Assembly (NCBI GenBank): GCA_015067435.1 | Contig: SVMM01000011.1 | Coordinates: forward strand, 1 to 64,000 | Length of the DNA stretch: 64,000 nucleotides | From: Oscillospiraceae bacterium | GTDB taxonomy: Bacteria > Bacillota > Clostridia > Oscillospirales > Oscillospiraceae | Direction of reading: 5' to 3' | Shown here: positions 25,232 to 36,443 of the stretch, piece after piece | How positions within the stretch are numbered: the stretch's first letter is position 1 | Layout of the letters: every line of letters begins with the position of its first letter | Translations under genes and position numbers: made by a program | Notes under the pieces: generated by a model | What the model was told of the DNA's origin: nothing | Seen by the model: the letters and a program-made list of their open reading frames with translations, nothing else | Database searches by the model: none

Positions 25232-25260
25232 ATTGTACGCGCAGCACGATCGCGCCGCAA
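25232..25260 (-). promoter_or_regulatory. promoter of the ABC importer operon
   Basis: On the minus strand, TTGCGG (25260-25255), 17 bases, TACAAT (25237-25232). The binding-protein start is about 50 bases downstream. Confidence 0.6.
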
Positions 25261-25339
25261 GCCCCCCGGGGGGGATATCTGTTTTTCATATGTTGGATTT
25301 TTACCGGAATTCGGAAAAGCTATCCCCCCACGGGGCTTG
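25258..25339. promoter_or_regulatory. paired operator-like sequence between divergent operons
   Basis: TATCCCCCCACGGGGCTTG occurs on the plus strand at 25321-25339, next to the rightward -35 box. Its near-identical counterpart TATCCCCCCCGGGGGGCTTG occurs on the minus strand at 25277-25258, next to the leftward -35 box. Both are themselves dyads. The symmetric placement suggests one regulator controlling both promoters. Confidence 0.55.
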
Positions 25340-25365
25340 TTTCGTGTCGTGCAGTCCACTATAAT
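25337..25365 (+). promoter_or_regulatory. promoter of the aspartoacylase-like/methyltransferase operon
   Basis: TTGTTT (25337-25342), 17 bases, perfect TATAAT (25360-25365); start codon at 25427. Confidence 0.75.
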
Positions 25366-25426
25366 ATTTTGGTCTATACCGATCGTCTGCGGAGCGCCGC
25401 AAACGGCAGAAAAGGCGGTATCCTCT

Positions 25427-26380
25427 ATGCTACACCCCATGATTGCCGGGCACGAGCTCGTCCCCGGAAAAACCGTCAAGGACCATATCCACGTCGAGGG
25501 CACCGAGCTGCACATCCCCCACGTGCTCCTCTGCGGCAGGGAGGACGGCCCTGTCGTCCTTATCACCGCCGGCGTCCACAGCGCGGAATACGTCGGCATT
25601 CAGGCGGCGATCGAGCTGTCGAACGAGCTGAACCCCGACGAGCTGCGCGGCAGCGTCGTGATCGTGCCGCTGGCGAACCGCTCCGGCTTTGAAAACCGCA
25701 CGATGAGCATGGTCTATGAGGACGGCAAAAATCTCAATCGTGTCTTCCCCGGCGACGCGGACGGCTCCGCCGCGGAGAAGCTTGCCCACACGCTGTTCGA
25801 GAGCTTTATCTCCCACGCCGACGCCTACATCGACCTGCACAGCGGCGACGGCTACGAAACGCTGCACCCCTTCGCCTACTACCTCGGCGACACGCCCGCC
25901 GAAGAGACGGCGAAGCGTATGCTTGCCTGCGTAAACACGGACTATTGCGTCCGCTCCCGCTGCCGCACGGGCGGCGCATACAACCTCGCCTCCGTCCGCG
26001 GCGTCCCCAGCGTGCTGATTGAGCGCGGGCAGCTTTCCCTGTTCTCCCGCGAGGAGATCGAGGCGGACAAGGCGGACGTTCGGAACATCCTGCGCCTGCT
26101 CGGCGTCCTGCCGGGCGAGTATACGACGTACCCCAAGACGGAGCTGCTGGAATATGATATCGCCGCGCCGTGCACGGGCTGCTGGTACCCCGAAAAGCGC
26201 GTCGGCGAACGGTTCCGGAAGGGTGAGCGCTTCGGCGTCATCCGCGACTACTTCGGCCGAGAGCTTCACACCGCCGTCGCGGACACAGACGGTGTGCTGC
26301 TGTATCAGTGCTCGTCGCTCAACATCATCGAGAAAGGGCCCATGGTGGCTTATGGCGTTGAAACAGGACATACTCTTTGA
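25427..26380 (+). CDS. M14-family deacylase (succinylglutamate desuccinylase/aspartoacylase type)
   Basis: A 317-residue zinc hydrolase that removes acyl groups from N-acyl amino acids or related compounds. The first zinc motif is in ITAGVHSAEYVG (His-x2-Glu), the substrate segment is GKNLNRVFPGD, and the third zinc ligand is in IDLHSGDGYE. The C-terminal beta domain (GTGCWYPEKRV-like region, about 245-317) is typical of the family. There is no signal peptide, so it should work on imported ligand in the cytoplasm. ATG 25427 is chosen relative to the promoter at 25337; the longer open frame starts inside the divergent gene. It overlaps the next gene by 29 bases. Confidence 0.88.
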   Translation: MLHPMIAGHELVPGKTVKDHIHVEGTELHIPHVLLCGREDGPVVLITAGVHSAEYVGIQAAIELSNELNPDELRGSVVIVPLANRSGFENRTMSMVYEDGKNLNRVFPGDADGSAAEKLAHTLFESFISHADAYIDLHSGDGYETLHPFAYYLGDTPAEETAKRMLACVNTDYCVRSRCRTGGAYNLASVRGVPSVLIERGQLSLFSREEIEADKADVRNILRLLGVLPGEYTTYPKTELLEYDIAAPCTGCWYPEKRVGERFRKGERFGVIRDYFGRELHTAVADTDGVLLYQCSSLNIIEKGPMVAYGVETGHTL

Positions 26381-27131
26381 AAATAAGGCGTACTGGACGC
26401 AGCGCGCGCCGAGCTACTCGGAGATCAACCGATCGGAGCTGTCCTCGCAAAGCCGCGTCGTGTGGCGCGACACGATCTGCGAGCAGATCCGCGCGCGTTT
26501 CCCCGGCCGCGCGCCGCGGGAGCTGCGCGTGCTGGAGGTCGGCACCGGTCCGGGCTTTTTTGCCATCATTCTGACCGAGGCGGGGTATCGGGTGACCGCC
26601 GTCGACCTGACGCCCTCCATGCTCGCCGAGGCAAAGAAAAATGCCGGCGCGCTCGCCGGCGAGATCGAATTTCTGGAGATGAACGCCGAAGCGCTGACAT
26701 TTGCGGACGAGAGCTTCGATGTAGTTCTATCACGCAATCTGACGTGGGATCTGCCCCACCCGGAGGACGCCTACCGCGAATGGCACCGCGTTTTGAAGCC
26801 GGGCGGGCTTCTGCTGAGTTTCGACGCCAACTGGTATCGCTATCTCTTCGACGAGCAGGCGCTCGCGGGGTACGAGGAGGACAGGCAGAACGTCGCCGCG
26901 CGCGGCATCCGTGACGAAGGCGTCGGCGAGAATTTCGACGTCATGGAGGACATCGCCCGCCGCATTCCGCTCTCGCGTCTCCTGCGCCCCGCGTGGGACA
27001 GGCGCATCCTCAGCGGCGTCGGGTTCGATGTGGAGACGGACGAACGAATCTGGGAACGCGTCTGGGCGGAGGAGGAAAAGGTCAACTTCGGCTCCACGCC
27101 GATGTTTCTGATCCGTGCGGTGAAATCGTGA
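26352..27131 (+). CDS. class I SAM-dependent methyltransferase
   Basis: A 259-residue methyltransferase resembling the one at 19289-20023. Shared segments are VLEVGTGPGFFAIILTEAG (motif I), VTAVDLTPSMLAEAKK, FDVVLSRNLTWDLPHPEDAY and LKPGGLLLSFDANWYRYLF. The two enzymes align over their whole length, so they are probably paralogues that act on related ligands. It starts at ATG 26352 within the deacylase gene, so the pair is translationally coupled. The acceptor molecule is unknown. Confidence 0.9.
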   Translation: MALKQDILFENKAYWTQRAPSYSEINRSELSSQSRVVWRDTICEQIRARFPGRAPRELRVLEVGTGPGFFAIILTEAGYRVTAVDLTPSMLAEAKKNAGALAGEIEFLEMNAEALTFADESFDVVLSRNLTWDLPHPEDAYREWHRVLKPGGLLLSFDANWYRYLFDEQALAGYEEDRQNVAARGIRDEGVGENFDVMEDIARRIPLSRLLRPAWDRRILSGVGFDVETDERIWERVWAEEEKVNFGSTPMFLIRAVKS

Positions 27132-27215
27132 TAGCTCGACCGGATGCGGCGCAGAATTCGGCGTCTCCTTTCTCCACGCCTGAAACCAGCATTTTCAATC
27201 CCAGAAAACCACAAA

Positions 27216-27247
27216 CCCGCAATCCCTTTTACAGGCGGGATTGCGGG
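27216..27247. terminator. terminator-like hairpin after the methyltransferase
   Basis: Arms cccgcaatccc (27216-27226) and gggattgcggg (27237-27247) with a 10-base loop. The T run that follows is short. Confidence 0.5.
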
Positions 27248-27274
27248 CATAGTTTAACCGGATATAGCTCATAG

Positions 27275-27427
27275 GTCGGAGTTATCAGGCGCGGTCGAAG
27301 AACGCCGATTTTATGCGGGTTTTGCGGCGTGTTGAATCGTATCCAGAACCTTTTGAAAACGGCGCGAACCCTCTTGTCGCAAGGGCTCGCGCCTATTTTG
27401 CGAAATAGCAGTCAAACAGTAGTCAGG
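27275..27427 (+). repeat. att-flanking repeat, copy 1
   Basis: About 153 bases, related over their length to 46122-46273. Both start with the identical gtcggagttatcaggc, then share a region ending in a hairpin (ggcgcgaaccc / gggctcgcgcc here) followed by tattttg and the tail cgaaatagcagtcaaacagt. Copy 2 begins inside a tRNA gene, so this repeat looks like the end of an integrated element. Here the sequence left of the core is not tRNA-like. Confidence 0.6.
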
Positions 27428-27432
27428 GCGGT

Positions 27433-27666
27433 TTACTCGAAGTCCACGTTCTCTGCAACCTGCTCGTCGTCCCAATCCGGATGAGTGTCGATGGCTTCCA
27501 GAATGGTCTTGACCGCTTTGGGCTCAATGATATAGATATCCGCAGGTTCCTTCGCGTCAAAGCGATTGCGGAACTTCCTCACCTGCGCAACACTTCCGGT
27601 CCTTGCCAAAAGGATCATAGGTGCAGACGAAGATAACAAAGCTTTATTCTGGAAGCAAATCTTCAA
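27433..27666 (-). CDS. hypothetical protein, 77 residues or shorter
   Basis: An acidic small protein lying next to the att-like repeat. The likely start is internal (MILLARTGSVAQVRKF), giving about 61 residues; the end EAIDTHPDWDDEQVAENVDF is acidic. It has no recognisable family and no clear ribosome site. It may be a remnant of the mobile element that left the neighbouring repeat. Confidence 0.35.
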   Translation of the reverse strand: MKICFQNKALLSSSAPMILLARTGSVAQVRKFRNRFDAKEPADIYIIEPKAVKTILEAIDTHPDWDDEQVAENVDFE

Positions 27667-27675
27667 GCGAGCAAC

Positions 27676-28449
27676 TCAGCTGTACAGATTCTCCCACTTC
27701 TTCGTCTCAAAGAACTTGTCCACCGAGGCGAGGATCGCCTCCTTGGTCATGGATTTGAGCAGATAGCCGTCCGGACGGAGCTGCATGACACGCTCGACAC
27801 TCTCTCTGTCGTTCCGGCCGGTGAGGAAAATGACGGGGATCGACGCCGATTTCGGCTCGCTGCGAATCATCTCCAGCACCTGCGGGCCGGACGTGATCGG
27901 CATGTCGTAGTCCAGCAGAATGAGGTCGGGCTGGTTTACGGCGATGTAGGTGATCGCCTGCATGCCCGATTTTGTGGCGGTAATCTTGTATTTGGTTCCG
28001 AGCCAGTTCTGCATCGCCTGCAAAAACAGCGTATCGTCGTCCACCAGCATGATGTGCTTCTCCTGCTTGCGCGATTCGCCGGAACGAACCAGCGCATGGA
28101 GCGCGGCGGAGATGCTCTTGACGTCGACGGGCCGCTTGAACTCGTGCGCGATCATGTTCTTGGGCACGATCCCTTCGATCTCGTCGATTTCCTTTTCGCT
28201 GCCCATGACACACAGCGGTTTATCCTCACTGAAACAGGTGTCCTTGAGATAAACCAGCAGCTCCGGGGCATCGTAGATAAAATCACCCGCGAACAGCATG
28301 ACCGCATCCGCCTTGCTCACCTCATCCGTGACCTTGCCCATCTCCGGCTCAATGCGAACGGTCTCGATCTCCGATTCCTTCAAAAGATTCGTCAGTGTGT
28401 TTGCCATCAGCGCGTTGCCGTGGTTGATCAACAGTACCTTTCCGGCCAT
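27676..28449 (-). CDS. double-receiver response regulator without output domain
   Basis: A 257-residue protein with two CheY-like domains. The N-terminal one (about 1-120) keeps the fold (VLLINHGNALMANTLTNLL) but lacks the acidic pocket and the phosphorylatable Asp, so it is a pseudo-receiver. The C-terminal one (about 130-250) is normal: IMLVDDDTLFLQAM, the phospho-acceptor in LILLDYDMPITSG and Thr/Lys switch residues in IFLTGRND and YLLKSM. No DNA-binding or enzymatic domain follows, so it would act by protein contact or as a phosphate relay. It is the last gene of the sensor-kinase operon, 13 bases after the 1814-residue kinase. Confidence 0.88.
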   Translation of the reverse strand: MAGKVLLINHGNALMANTLTNLLKESEIETVRIEPEMGKVTDEVSKADAVMLFAGDFIYDAPELLVYLKDTCFSEDKPLCVMGSEKEIDEIEGIVPKNMIAHEFKRPVDVKSISAALHALVRSGESRKQEKHIMLVDDDTLFLQAMQNWLGTKYKITATKSGMQAITYIAVNQPDLILLDYDMPITSGPQVLEMIRSEPKSASIPVIFLTGRNDRESVERVMQLRPDGYLLKSMTKEAILASVDKFFETKKWENLYS

Positions 28450-28462
28450 TGTCCTTTCCCTC

Positions 28463-31400
28463 CTATTTCAGCAGTTCATTTACTTGTTCCCAGTCAAAGC
28501 TTTCGATCGCCCGCCTGACCTTGCCCACGCGCTCCCGCTCGTCGGGCGGGAGGCGGTAACCCGCGAGGAAATCGAAAACATACTTCGCGCTTTGCGCATC
28601 CAGACTCGCCGCGAAGCCGCGCAGTTCCTCATATGCCTCTTGCAGCTCGTCGTCCGAGATGAGCGGCAGCGATTCGTCCTCCGCCGTTTCAACCGTGCCA
28701 CACAGAGGGGCAAGCGATTTGCATACCGCGCGGATCTGTCCGAGCAGATCGTCTATCTCCGCGCCGACTGCGTTGGCGTCTCCCGCCTTACCCGCAAACT
28801 CCAGCTTTTCCGCGAGCGCGCCGATTCCCTCCGCGCCAATGGAGCGGGACAGGCTCTTGATCGCGTGGACCTTGACCGTGGTATTGGCAAGGTCGCCCGC
28901 GCGCCACAGGCTCTCGATCTCATCCGCGGAGGCAGGGGCGCTCTTTCCGTAGATCGTCAGCGTTTCAAGGTATGTTTCCGCCGTGCCGCAGTAGCGCATA
29001 CCGACGGCAACGTTGATTCCGTCCACTTCGCGCAGCCAATCCGGCAGCTCGACCTCCGGCTTATCCGGCGCTTCGGAGGCAGGCGCCCCGATCGTTTTTG
29101 CCTGCTCCTCCGTGAGCGTCCACAGGCGGTCCCGGCCTTTCCAGATATGGATATCCGCCGTCCGCTCGTTCATTGTGTAGTCCTTGTCCTCGTCGATCAT
29201 GGCGAGCATCACCTTTGCGATCTCCGGGTCGAACTGTGCTCCGGCGCAGCGCTCGATCTCCGCGCGCACCTTTTCCTGCGGCTTGGGCGTGGAATAGGTG
29301 CGCGTCGAGGTCATGGCGTCGTAGCAGTCTGCGACGCAGATGATGCGCGCCGCCTCGGGGATATTGTCTCCCTTGAGCCCGTCGGGATAGCCCCTGCCGT
29401 CGTAGCGCTCGTGGTGGGAACGCGCTCCTTCGGAAAGATCCGGCATCTCCGTAATCAGACGCAGGATGTCGCTGCCGACCATTGTGTGGCGCTTGATGCG
29501 TTCAAACTCCGGGTCTGACAGGCGGGACGTCTTGTTGATGATCTCCTCGCTCACGCCGATCTTGCCGATGTCGTGCAGCAGGCCCATCTCGTAGATGTGC
29601 TCCTGCTCGGCCTGGGTTTTCCCCATGCGCCGCGCGATCTCCGCGGCATAGGTGGCGACGCGCTCGGAGTGGCCGTTTGTGTAGTGATCCTTGGCGTCGA
29701 CCGCCTTGGAGAGCGCAAGCATCATTTCGTGGGTGATATGCTCGGCGCGCAGCGTCTGGTGCCGAACCTCGCTGCGAAGGTTTCGCTGCAGATGGTCGAG
29801 CGTAATGATCCGCGTCGCGCGCTGTATCAGGATCTCCGGCACGAAGGGCTTTCGCACAAAGTCCGCCGCGCCGCCGCGGAAACTCTTGATCTCCGATTCC
29901 TCGTCGCTCGCGCCGGTGAGGAATATGACGGGGATCTCGTTCGTCACGTCTGTCTCGCGCAGCGTGCGCAGAACGTCGAAGCCGCTCATGTCTCCGAGGT
30001 TGATGTCCAGCAGGATGAGATCGGGCTGCAGCTCAGCCGCCTTGCCCGGCGTTTCCGCGCCGCTGTTGCAGGATTCGACATGGAAGTTCTTTCCAAGGAT
30101 CTTGCTCGCGAGCGCGCAGATCGCCGAATCGTCGTCCGCGATGAGGATCGTCGGCGTTTCGGACAGCTTTACAGAGGCGGAAGACGTTTCCTCCTCCGGC
30201 TCCATCAGCTTGTCCTCCGGCAGATACTGCATCAGCATCTCTTCCAGCCGTTCCGCGTCGATGGGCTTGGTCAGATAGTCGTCAAAACCTTCGGAAAGGT
30301 ACTTCTCCCGCGCGCCGGAGATCGCGTTCGCCGTCAGGCAGACCGTGGGCGTTTGCAGATTGGGATTCTCCGATTGCGCGTGCAGCTCGTGCAGCGTCTC
30401 AATGCCGTCCTTCCCTGGCATCATATGGTCAAGGAATATCATATCATACTTTTTGGCGGATGCAAGCTTCAAGCCCTCGTCGCCGCTTTCCGCCGTGTCG
30501 ATCTGCACGCCGGTACGCTTTAGGAGGCTTTTGAACACCGCAAGGTTCATCGGTGTATCGTCCACCACAAGCACCGCGGCGTCAGGCGCCGTGAACTTTT
30601 CCCGATACTTCTTGCGGTTGGCAAGCGAAGCGCGGAAGGCTGCCTCATAATCGCCGAGCGCATCCCACGAAACGACCTTCTGCTTCAGCCGGAACGAGAA
30701 TGTCGAACCCTCGCCGTAAACGCTTTCCACATTCAGGCGGCTGTCCATCATTTCGAGGAGGCTCTTGGTGATGTTCATGCCGAGACCGGTGCCCTCGATA
30801 TTGCGGTTGCGCCTTTCCTCGATGCGCTCGAACTCGGAAAACAGCTTTTCGATGTCCTCCGGCTTGATGCCGATGCCCGTGTCTTCGACAGAAACGTCCA
30901 GATAGACGCTGTCCGGTTCGTCTTCGATCCGCTCATAGCCGACACGGAAGGTCACGCTGCCCTTTTCCGTGTACTTCACAGCGTTGGTGAGAATATTTGT
31001 GATGACCTGTTTGATGCGCACCTCGTCGCCGCGCAGCCGTTTCGGCATACTGCCGTCAAAGTCGAGCTGAAGCGCGAGCCCCTTGCCGTCGGCGCGTGAG
31101 CGGATCATATTGATAAGATCGTTGAGCACGACGGAAACGTCGTAGTCGGCGGAGATGATCTCCATCTTGCCCGACTCGATCTTGGAGAAGTCAAGAATAT
31201 CGTTGATGATGCCGAGGAGCGTGTTTCCCGCCGTTTTGATGCGCTCGGAATACCCAATGATACTGCGGTCGCCGCTCTCGCGCAAGATCATCTCGTTCAT
31301 GCCAAGCACGGCGTTGATCGGCGTGCGGATCTCGTGCGACATGTTGGCAAGAAAATGAGACTTTGCCTGATTCTCGAACTCCGCCTTTTCCTTGGCTTCC

Positions 31401-33907
31401 TTTGCCGCAAGCAGGGCATACGCTTCCTGCTGCTTTTTTTCGAGAATCCGCATTTTTCTGCGGATGTAGAGCTGTACGCCCGCAGCCAGCGCAGCCAGTA
31501 CAAGCAGCCCCACAATGATGTAAAACCAGGTTTCCTCGTAGAATGTTTTCTCCTTAATGATCGTAACGGATACGACCTTGTCGCCTCTGCCCAGGGAATC
31601 CTTCAGCTCCATCACAAATTGATATGTGCCGCCCTTGAGGTTGGTGTAATCCACGGGCAGCATGTCGCTGCGGTTCACGGTGGTGCTGTGACGGTCAAAG
31701 CCCTTGAGCTGATAGCTCACCTGCGGATCGATCAGGGAATAGTTATAGACAAAGCCGCGCACCGTCAGCTTCTGCGTATCCGAGGGAAGCGTAAACGTGT
31801 CGGCTTCGTCCGGATAGATCCTCCGCCCGTCCGCTTCCACGTAGGGGACGACCGCTTTCAATTCGTTGACGTCCTCAAACAGGCGCTCGATGTTGACCTT
31901 GCAGATCCCGGTGCTGCCCGCGATATACAGGTCCCCGTCAGGCGTCAGCTCACTGTAGGAGTTTGCCGTGGCGATGCAGGGCAGCCCGCTTGCTATGCCG
32001 TAAAACACGGGGTCAATCTCGCCGTTTGTCAGCAGCTCCTCGGTCGGGACGACGTAGATACCGTTGCTTGAGAGCACCCACATTTCCCCGCCGCTTGTTT
32101 CATAAAGGTCAAAGTTGTTCGGATAAGGAAATTTCTTTACCGTCGTCACCTGATCGTCCGCCGTCATGTAGGCGATGGCGCTGCTGGTGACGATCCAGAC
32201 CACATTCCGCCCGGTATCTCGCTTGAGGCGCATGACGATGTCCGAGGGCAGTCCCTCCTCCACGTTGATCGTCCGAAGGCCTGACTCGTCGATGATGTAG
32301 ACGCCGCCGCCGTTGCTGCCCAGGATTATTTCACCATTCAGTCCCTCCGCGACCGTCAGGCTCTCGATGTTGACGATTCCGTCCTCTTTGCCGTAGGACG
32401 CGACGACCTGATTATCCCGAATGACGTTCACGCCGCCCGTAAGCGCGACGAGGATCGAACCGTCCTTCCGTTCGCAGACCGCGCGCAGGTTGTTGGACAG
32501 AAGGCCGTCCTCCGCGGTAAAGGCTGTCACCTCGCCCCGGTCGTAGCGCAGCAGGCCGCACGCGCGCCAGGTGGAGATCCAGAGGCGGTCTCGGCTGTCG
32601 CGGATGATGGAACGGATGCGGCAGCCGTCCAGCATTTCGATCAGATCGGTTTCGTCCAGCTCCGCGCCGGAGGCGGTCACGGCCTTTGTCAGCGGAACGG
32701 AGGACACCGTGCCGTTTTCATCCAGCACGATCAGCCCGGTGTCCGTCGCCGCGAACAGCTTTCCGTCGCACATACAGGTGGAGTTCACCACCGTATCGGG
32801 AAGGCCAAAGCGCTCGAACACGTCCGAGAACTGATTGGGCACGACCTTCATCACGCCCTGGCGTGTGGAGGTGAACCAGAGGTTGCCGAGATAGTCCGTC
32901 ATCACATGGCCGACGTTGTTGTTCATGGGCAGACCTTCCAGCAGGTGAAAGCCCGCGTCGTCCAACACGCCGACGCCGTTCCCGGCGCAGATCCAGAGCC
33001 TGCCGTCGATAAACTCCATGCTCAGCACGTATTTCAGCGGCGCAATGTCGATCTTCTTCAGCACGGTAAATCCGTTGTTCAGATCCACATGATACAGGTT
33101 GTAATCCCCCGCCTCCTGATAGAGCCTTCCGCCTCGCTCGGGGTCCGGCAGGATGGAACCCGCCCCGCCGAGAGGGCTGTCGGCCGCGCTGATGAAATGG
33201 ATCAGTTTGCCGTCGCGGATCGCCATCAGATCGCCCGTGTCCGTCGCGCCGTAGATCACGCCGTCGCCGCCCGAGCGAAAGCTCCGCATATCCGCCTCGG
33301 CGATCAGGGGATCATCCAGCGAGGCGAGATTGAAATCCGAGTCGATCATCGTGATCCCGCAAGCGGTCGCAACGTAGATCGTGCCGTTCTGATCCTCCGT
33401 GATCGCGCGGGTGTGGGCAGACTTCATGCCGTCCATCTTGCCCCACGTCCGCAGTTCTCCGCGCTCCATGACCGCCACGCCGTTGTCATTCGTTCCGATC
33501 CACAGGCGGTCGCGGCTGTCCACATACAGGCACTTGATGCTGGTAAGGCCGTCGGTGGAGTCCATGCGCTCAAAGGTATTGCCGTCGTAGCGGATGAGGC
33601 CCGCGTAGCTGCCGATCCAGAGGAATCCGTCGCCGGTCTCGGCGATCGTGTTGGCCTCCGACGTGGGCAGACCGTTGCTGTTGTCGTAAAGCACGGCGGA
33701 AAAGCCCTCGCTGCGTCCGAAAAGGTCGACGGAAAGCGCTCTGTTCTCATTGCCGGAGGCGTTGAGCAAAGGCGCGGGCGAATCAGCCGCCGCGCATGGC
33801 GTCGACGCGAGCGGCAGCAGCGCCAGAACGACGGCAAGAAGGATGCAGCCGAGCCTGACGAGCCTGTGATTTCCTGCATTCGCGTTCAAGTGTATCATTT
33901 TTCCCAC
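28463..33907 (-). CDS. giant hybrid histidine kinase: beta-propeller sensor, kinase, two receivers, HD-GYP, Hpt
   Basis: An 1814-residue protein. A signal peptide is followed by an extracellular two-component beta-propeller (repeats such as [13 protein letters not shown] and [10 protein letters not shown], to about 680), a Y_Y_Y domain (about 715-785), one membrane helix (about 793-815), HisKA ([14 protein letters not shown], His near 857), HATPase (ILTNAVKY near 972; [12 protein letters not shown] near 1042), receiver 1 (Asp near 1160, [11 protein letters not shown]), receiver 2 (Asp near 1300, [11 protein letters not shown]), an HD-GYP c-di-GMP phosphodiesterase domain ([24 protein letters not shown]; about 1390-1560) and an Hpt domain ([14 protein letters not shown], near 1680). 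The kinase core matches the three kinases upstream. It is the only member with an enzymatic output. Confidence 0.93.
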   Translation of the reverse strand: MGKMIHLNANAGNHRLVRLGCILLAVVLALLPLASTPCAAADSPAPLLNASGNENRALSVDLFGRSEGFSAVLYDNSNGLPTSEANTIAETGDGFLWIGSYAGLIRYDGNTFERMDSTDGLTSIKCLYVDSRDRLWIGTNDNGVAVMERGELRTWGKMDGMKSAHTRAITEDQNGTIYVATACGITMIDSDFNLASLDDPLIAEADMRSFRSGGDGVIYGATDTGDLMAIRDGKLIHFISAADSPLGGAGSILPDPERGGRLYQEAGDYNLYHVDLNNGFTVLKKIDIAPLKYVLSMEFIDGRLWICAGNGVGVLDDAGFHLLEGLPMNNNVGHVMTDYLGNLWFTSTRQGVMKVVPNQFSDVFERFGLPDTVVNSTCMCDGKLFAATDTGLIVLDENGTVSSVPLTKAVTASGAELDETDLIEMLDGCRIRSIIRDSRDRLWISTWRACGLLRYDRGEVTAFTAEDGLLSNNLRAVCERKDGSILVALTGGVNVIRDNQVVASYGKEDGIVNIESLTVAEGLNGEIILGSNGGGVYIIDESGLRTINVEEGLPSDIVMRLKRDTGRNVVWIVTSSAIAYMTADDQVTTVKKFPYPNNFDLYETSGGEMWVLSSNGIYVVPTEELLTNGEIDPVFYGIASGLPCIATANSYSELTPDGDLYIAGSTGICKVNIERLFEDVNELKAVVPYVEADGRRIYPDEADTFTLPSDTQKLTVRGFVYNYSLIDPQVSYQLKGFDRHSTTVNRSDMLPVDYTNLKGGTYQFVMELKDSLGRGDKVVSVTIIKEKTFYEETWFYIIVGLLVLAALAAGVQLYIRRKMRILEKKQQEAYALLAAKEAKEKAEFENQAKSHFLANMSHEIRTPINAVLGMNEMILRESGDRSIIGYSERIKTAGNTLLGIINDILDFSKIESGKMEIISADYDVSVVLNDLINMIRSRADGKGLALQLDFDGSMPKRLRGDEVRIKQVITNILTNAVKYTEKGSVTFRVGYERIEDEPDSVYLDVSVEDTGIGIKPEDIEKLFSEFERIEERRNRNIEGTGLGMNITKSLLEMMDSRLNVESVYGEGSTFSFRLKQKVVSWDALGDYEAAFRASLANRKKYREKFTAPDAAVLVVDDTPMNLAVFKSLLKRTGVQIDTAESGDEGLKLASAKKYDMIFLDHMMPGKDGIETLHELHAQSENPNLQTPTVCLTANAISGAREKYLSEGFDDYLTKPIDAERLEEMLMQYLPEDKLMEPEEETSSASVKLSETPTILIADDDSAICALASKILGKNFHVESCNSGAETPGKAAELQPDLILLDINLGDMSGFDVLRTLRETDVTNEIPVIFLTGASDEESEIKSFRGGAADFVRKPFVPEILIQRATRIITLDHLQRNLRSEVRHQTLRAEHITHEMMLALSKAVDAKDHYTNGHSERVATYAAEIARRMGKTQAEQEHIYEMGLLHDIGKIGVSEEIINKTSRLSDPEFERIKRHTMVGSDILRLITEMPDLSEGARSHHERYDGRGYPDGLKGDNIPEAARIICVADCYDAMTSTRTYSTPKPQEKVRAEIERCAGAQFDPEIAKVMLAMIDEDKDYTMNERTADIHIWKGRDRLWTLTEEQAKTIGAPASEAPDKPEVELPDWLREVDGINVAVGMRYCGTAETYLETLTIYGKSAPASADEIESLWRAGDLANTTVKVHAIKSLSRSIGAEGIGALAEKLEFAGKAGDANAVGAEIDDLLGQIRAVCKSLAPLCGTVETAEDESLPLISDDELQEAYEELRGFAASLDAQSAKYVFDFLAGYRLPPDERERVGKVRRAIESFDWEQVNELLK

Positions 33908-33920
33908 CTTAATTGTCCTC

Positions 33921-36443
33921 TTATTTCAGCAGCTCGCCAGCCTGCTCCCACTCAAAGCTGTCAATGGCGCGTCTGACCTTATCCACGCGCTCCCGTTCTT
34001 CTGGGGTGAGACGGTAACCCGCGAGAAAATCAAAGACATACTTCGCGCTCTGCGCGTCCATGCTCGCCGTGAAGCCGCGCAGCTCCTCATACGCCTCTTG
34101 CAGCTCGTCGTCCGAGATCGGCGGCAGCGATTCATCCTCCGCCGTCTCTTCCTCACCGCGCAGCGGGGCAAGCGCCGCGCACAGCGCACGGATCTGTCCG
34201 AGCAGGTCGTCTATCTCCGCGCCGACCGCGCCGGCGTCGCCTGCCTTGCCCGCGAATTCCAGCTTCTCTGCCAGCGCGCCGATGCCCTCCGCGCCGATGG
34301 CGCGGGAGAGGCTCTTGATCGCGTGGACCTTGACCGTGGTGTTCGCCAGATCGTTTGCGCCCCACAAGTTCTCAATTTCGTCCGCCGAGTCGGGGGCGCT
34401 CTTGGCGTAGATCGTCAGCGTTTCGAGGTAGGTTTCCTCCGAGCCGCAGTGTGAAAGACCCTGTTCGGCGTCAAGTCCGTCGATCTCGCGCAGCCAGTCC
34501 GGCAGGCTGGGAGAGGGCGGTTCGGCGTCTGCGCTGCCGCCTTCCGGCTCATGCAGCTTTTCTTTCGGCAGATACTGCATCAGCATCTCTTCGAGCTTGT
34601 CCGCGTCGATGGGCTTCGTGAGGTAGTCGTCGAAGCCCGCCGCTAGGTACTGCTCGCGCGCGCCGGAGATCGCGTTCGCGGTCAGGCAGATCGTCGGCGT
34701 TTTCAGGTTGGGGTTCTCTGCCTGCAAACGCAGCTCGTGCAGCGTTTCGATGCCGTCCTTCTCCGGCATCATGTGGTCGAGGAAAATGAGGTCGTATTTT
34801 TTACCGCGCGTGAGCGTCAGCCCATCGTCTCCGCTCGCCGCCGTGTCGATCTGTACGCCGGTGCGCTTCAGGAGGCTCTTAAATACCGCGAGGTTCATTG
34901 CCGTGTCGTCGACCACCAGCACCGCGGCGTCCGGCGCTGTGAATCTCTCCTTGTACTTCTTCCTCCCGGCAAGCGAAGCGCGGTAGGAAGCCTCATAATT
35001 GCCGAGTTTATCCCACTTGACGACTTTCTGCTTCAGTTGGAACGAGAACGTCGAGCCCGCGCCGTAGACGCTTTCCACCTCCAGACGACTGCCCATCATG
35101 TCAAGGAGACTCTGCGTAATGTTCATGCCGAGGCCGGTTCCCTCAATGTTGCGGTTGCGCTTCTCCTCGATGCGCTCGAACTCGGAAAACAGCTTTTTGA
35201 TATCCTCCGGCTTGATGCCGATACCTGTGTCCTGAACGGAAACGTTCAGGAGGACGCTTTCCGGCTCATTTTCGATCCGCTCATAGCCGATATGGAAGGT
35301 CACGCTGCCCTTTTCCGTGTATTTGACGGCGTTGGTCAGGATGTTTGTGATGATCTGCTTGACGCGGATCTCGTCCCCGCGCAGGAGCTTTGGCGTTGCT
35401 TCATCAAAGTCCAGCTTCAGCACAAGACCCTTGTTGTCCGCGCGCGTCTGAATCATGCTGACGAGGTCGTTGATGACGGAGGAGAGGTCGTAATCGACGG
35501 GGATGATCTCCATCTTGCCCGCTGCGATCTTGGAGAAATCGAGAATATCGTTGACGATGCCGAGCAGCGTGTTGCCCGCCGCCTTGATGCTTTCGGAATA
35601 GGCGAGGATACTCTCGTCGTCGCTCTCGCGCAATATCATCTCGTTCATGCCGAGCACGGCGTTGATCGGTGTGCGGATCTCATGCGACATGTTGGCGAGA
35701 AAATGGGATTTTGCCTCGTTTTCGTGCTCCGCCTCCTCCTTGGCCTCCTTTGCGGCGTTCAGATCCAGAAGCACAAAGACATACAGCAGGATGACCATGC
35801 CGACGATCGACATGTTGGTGAGGGACAGGCCGTATGCGAAGAATTGCAGGATGGACACAAAAAGCGGTACGATCGTGAACAGCAGCAGCGGCAGGCGCAT
35901 CATCCAGCCGATGGGCCGACCGAATTGTATGATGGCAGAGAGCTGGAGCAGAAGCGCCAAAAGCGGGATAGCGTAACAGATGGGAAAGAGCGCGGCGCGC
36001 TGATAGTGATTGGTTGCGTCAAACGTATAGTAAAAGCCCGCAAACAGATTTGCCACAACCAGCAGCTCACCGACAGCCAACATGTAGTTGACGGTCTTGA
36101 GCCGTATTGGAGCGGACGGAAGCCCTCCCTCGCGGGTGAACAGATCCGACAGATACAGATTGAACCCCCAAACAATGGCAAGCGTCAATGCGAACACAGA
36201 AAAGTTGCAGATCCGAACCATCCACCAGCCAAGCTCGCTCGTATCGCCGCGGCAGAGATAGGCATGCCGGTCGAAGATCAGCAGCAGCATGGCGCCGGCC
36301 TCGGTAATCGTCAGCGCGGTCTTGCGCTTCTTGGGCAGCGAGCCGCTGATACAGACAAAAAAGGTAATGACGCCGCAGATGCTGCTCAGAGACAGCATAA
36401 TATTCAGCTGATGCGCTCTTAAAAGCTCAAACACAGCGCTCAT
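33921..36443 (-). CDS. hybrid histidine kinase with multi-helix membrane sensor
   Basis: An 840-residue kinase. Residues 1-230 form about seven membrane helices (for example [18 protein letters not shown] and [16 protein letters not shown]) with almost no outside domain, so it may sense a membrane or small lipophilic signal. Then HisKA ([13 protein letters not shown], His near 253), HATPase ([16 protein letters not shown]), a receiver ([13 protein letters not shown] near 509; Asp in [11 protein letters not shown]) and Hpt ([16 protein letters not shown] near 706). ATG 36443 follows gggagg and overlaps the preceding gene by four bases. The last ~60 residues are a conserved helical tail shared by all four kinases. 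Confidence 0.92.
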   Translation of the reverse strand: MSAVFELLRAHQLNIMLSLSSICGVITFFVCISGSLPKKRKTALTITEAGAMLLLIFDRHAYLCRGDTSELGWWMVRICNFSVFALTLAIVWGFNLYLSDLFTREGGLPSAPIRLKTVNYMLAVGELLVVANLFAGFYYTFDATNHYQRAALFPICYAIPLLALLLQLSAIIQFGRPIGWMMRLPLLLFTIVPLFVSILQFFAYGLSLTNMSIVGMVILLYVFVLLDLNAAKEAKEEAEHENEAKSHFLANMSHEIRTPINAVLGMNEMILRESDDESILAYSESIKAAGNTLLGIVNDILDFSKIAAGKMEIIPVDYDLSSVINDLVSMIQTRADNKGLVLKLDFDEATPKLLRGDEIRVKQIITNILTNAVKYTEKGSVTFHIGYERIENEPESVLLNVSVQDTGIGIKPEDIKKLFSEFERIEEKRNRNIEGTGLGMNITQSLLDMMGSRLEVESVYGAGSTFSFQLKQKVVKWDKLGNYEASYRASLAGRKKYKERFTAPDAAVLVVDDTAMNLAVFKSLLKRTGVQIDTAASGDDGLTLTRGKKYDLIFLDHMMPEKDGIETLHELRLQAENPNLKTPTICLTANAISGAREQYLAAGFDDYLTKPIDADKLEEMLMQYLPKEKLHEPEGGSADAEPPSPSLPDWLREIDGLDAEQGLSHCGSEETYLETLTIYAKSAPDSADEIENLWGANDLANTTVKVHAIKSLSRAIGAEGIGALAEKLEFAGKAGDAGAVGAEIDDLLGQIRALCAALAPLRGEEETAEDESLPPISDDELQEAYEELRGFTASMDAQSAKYVFDFLAGYRLTPEERERVDKVRRAIDSFEWEQAGELLK

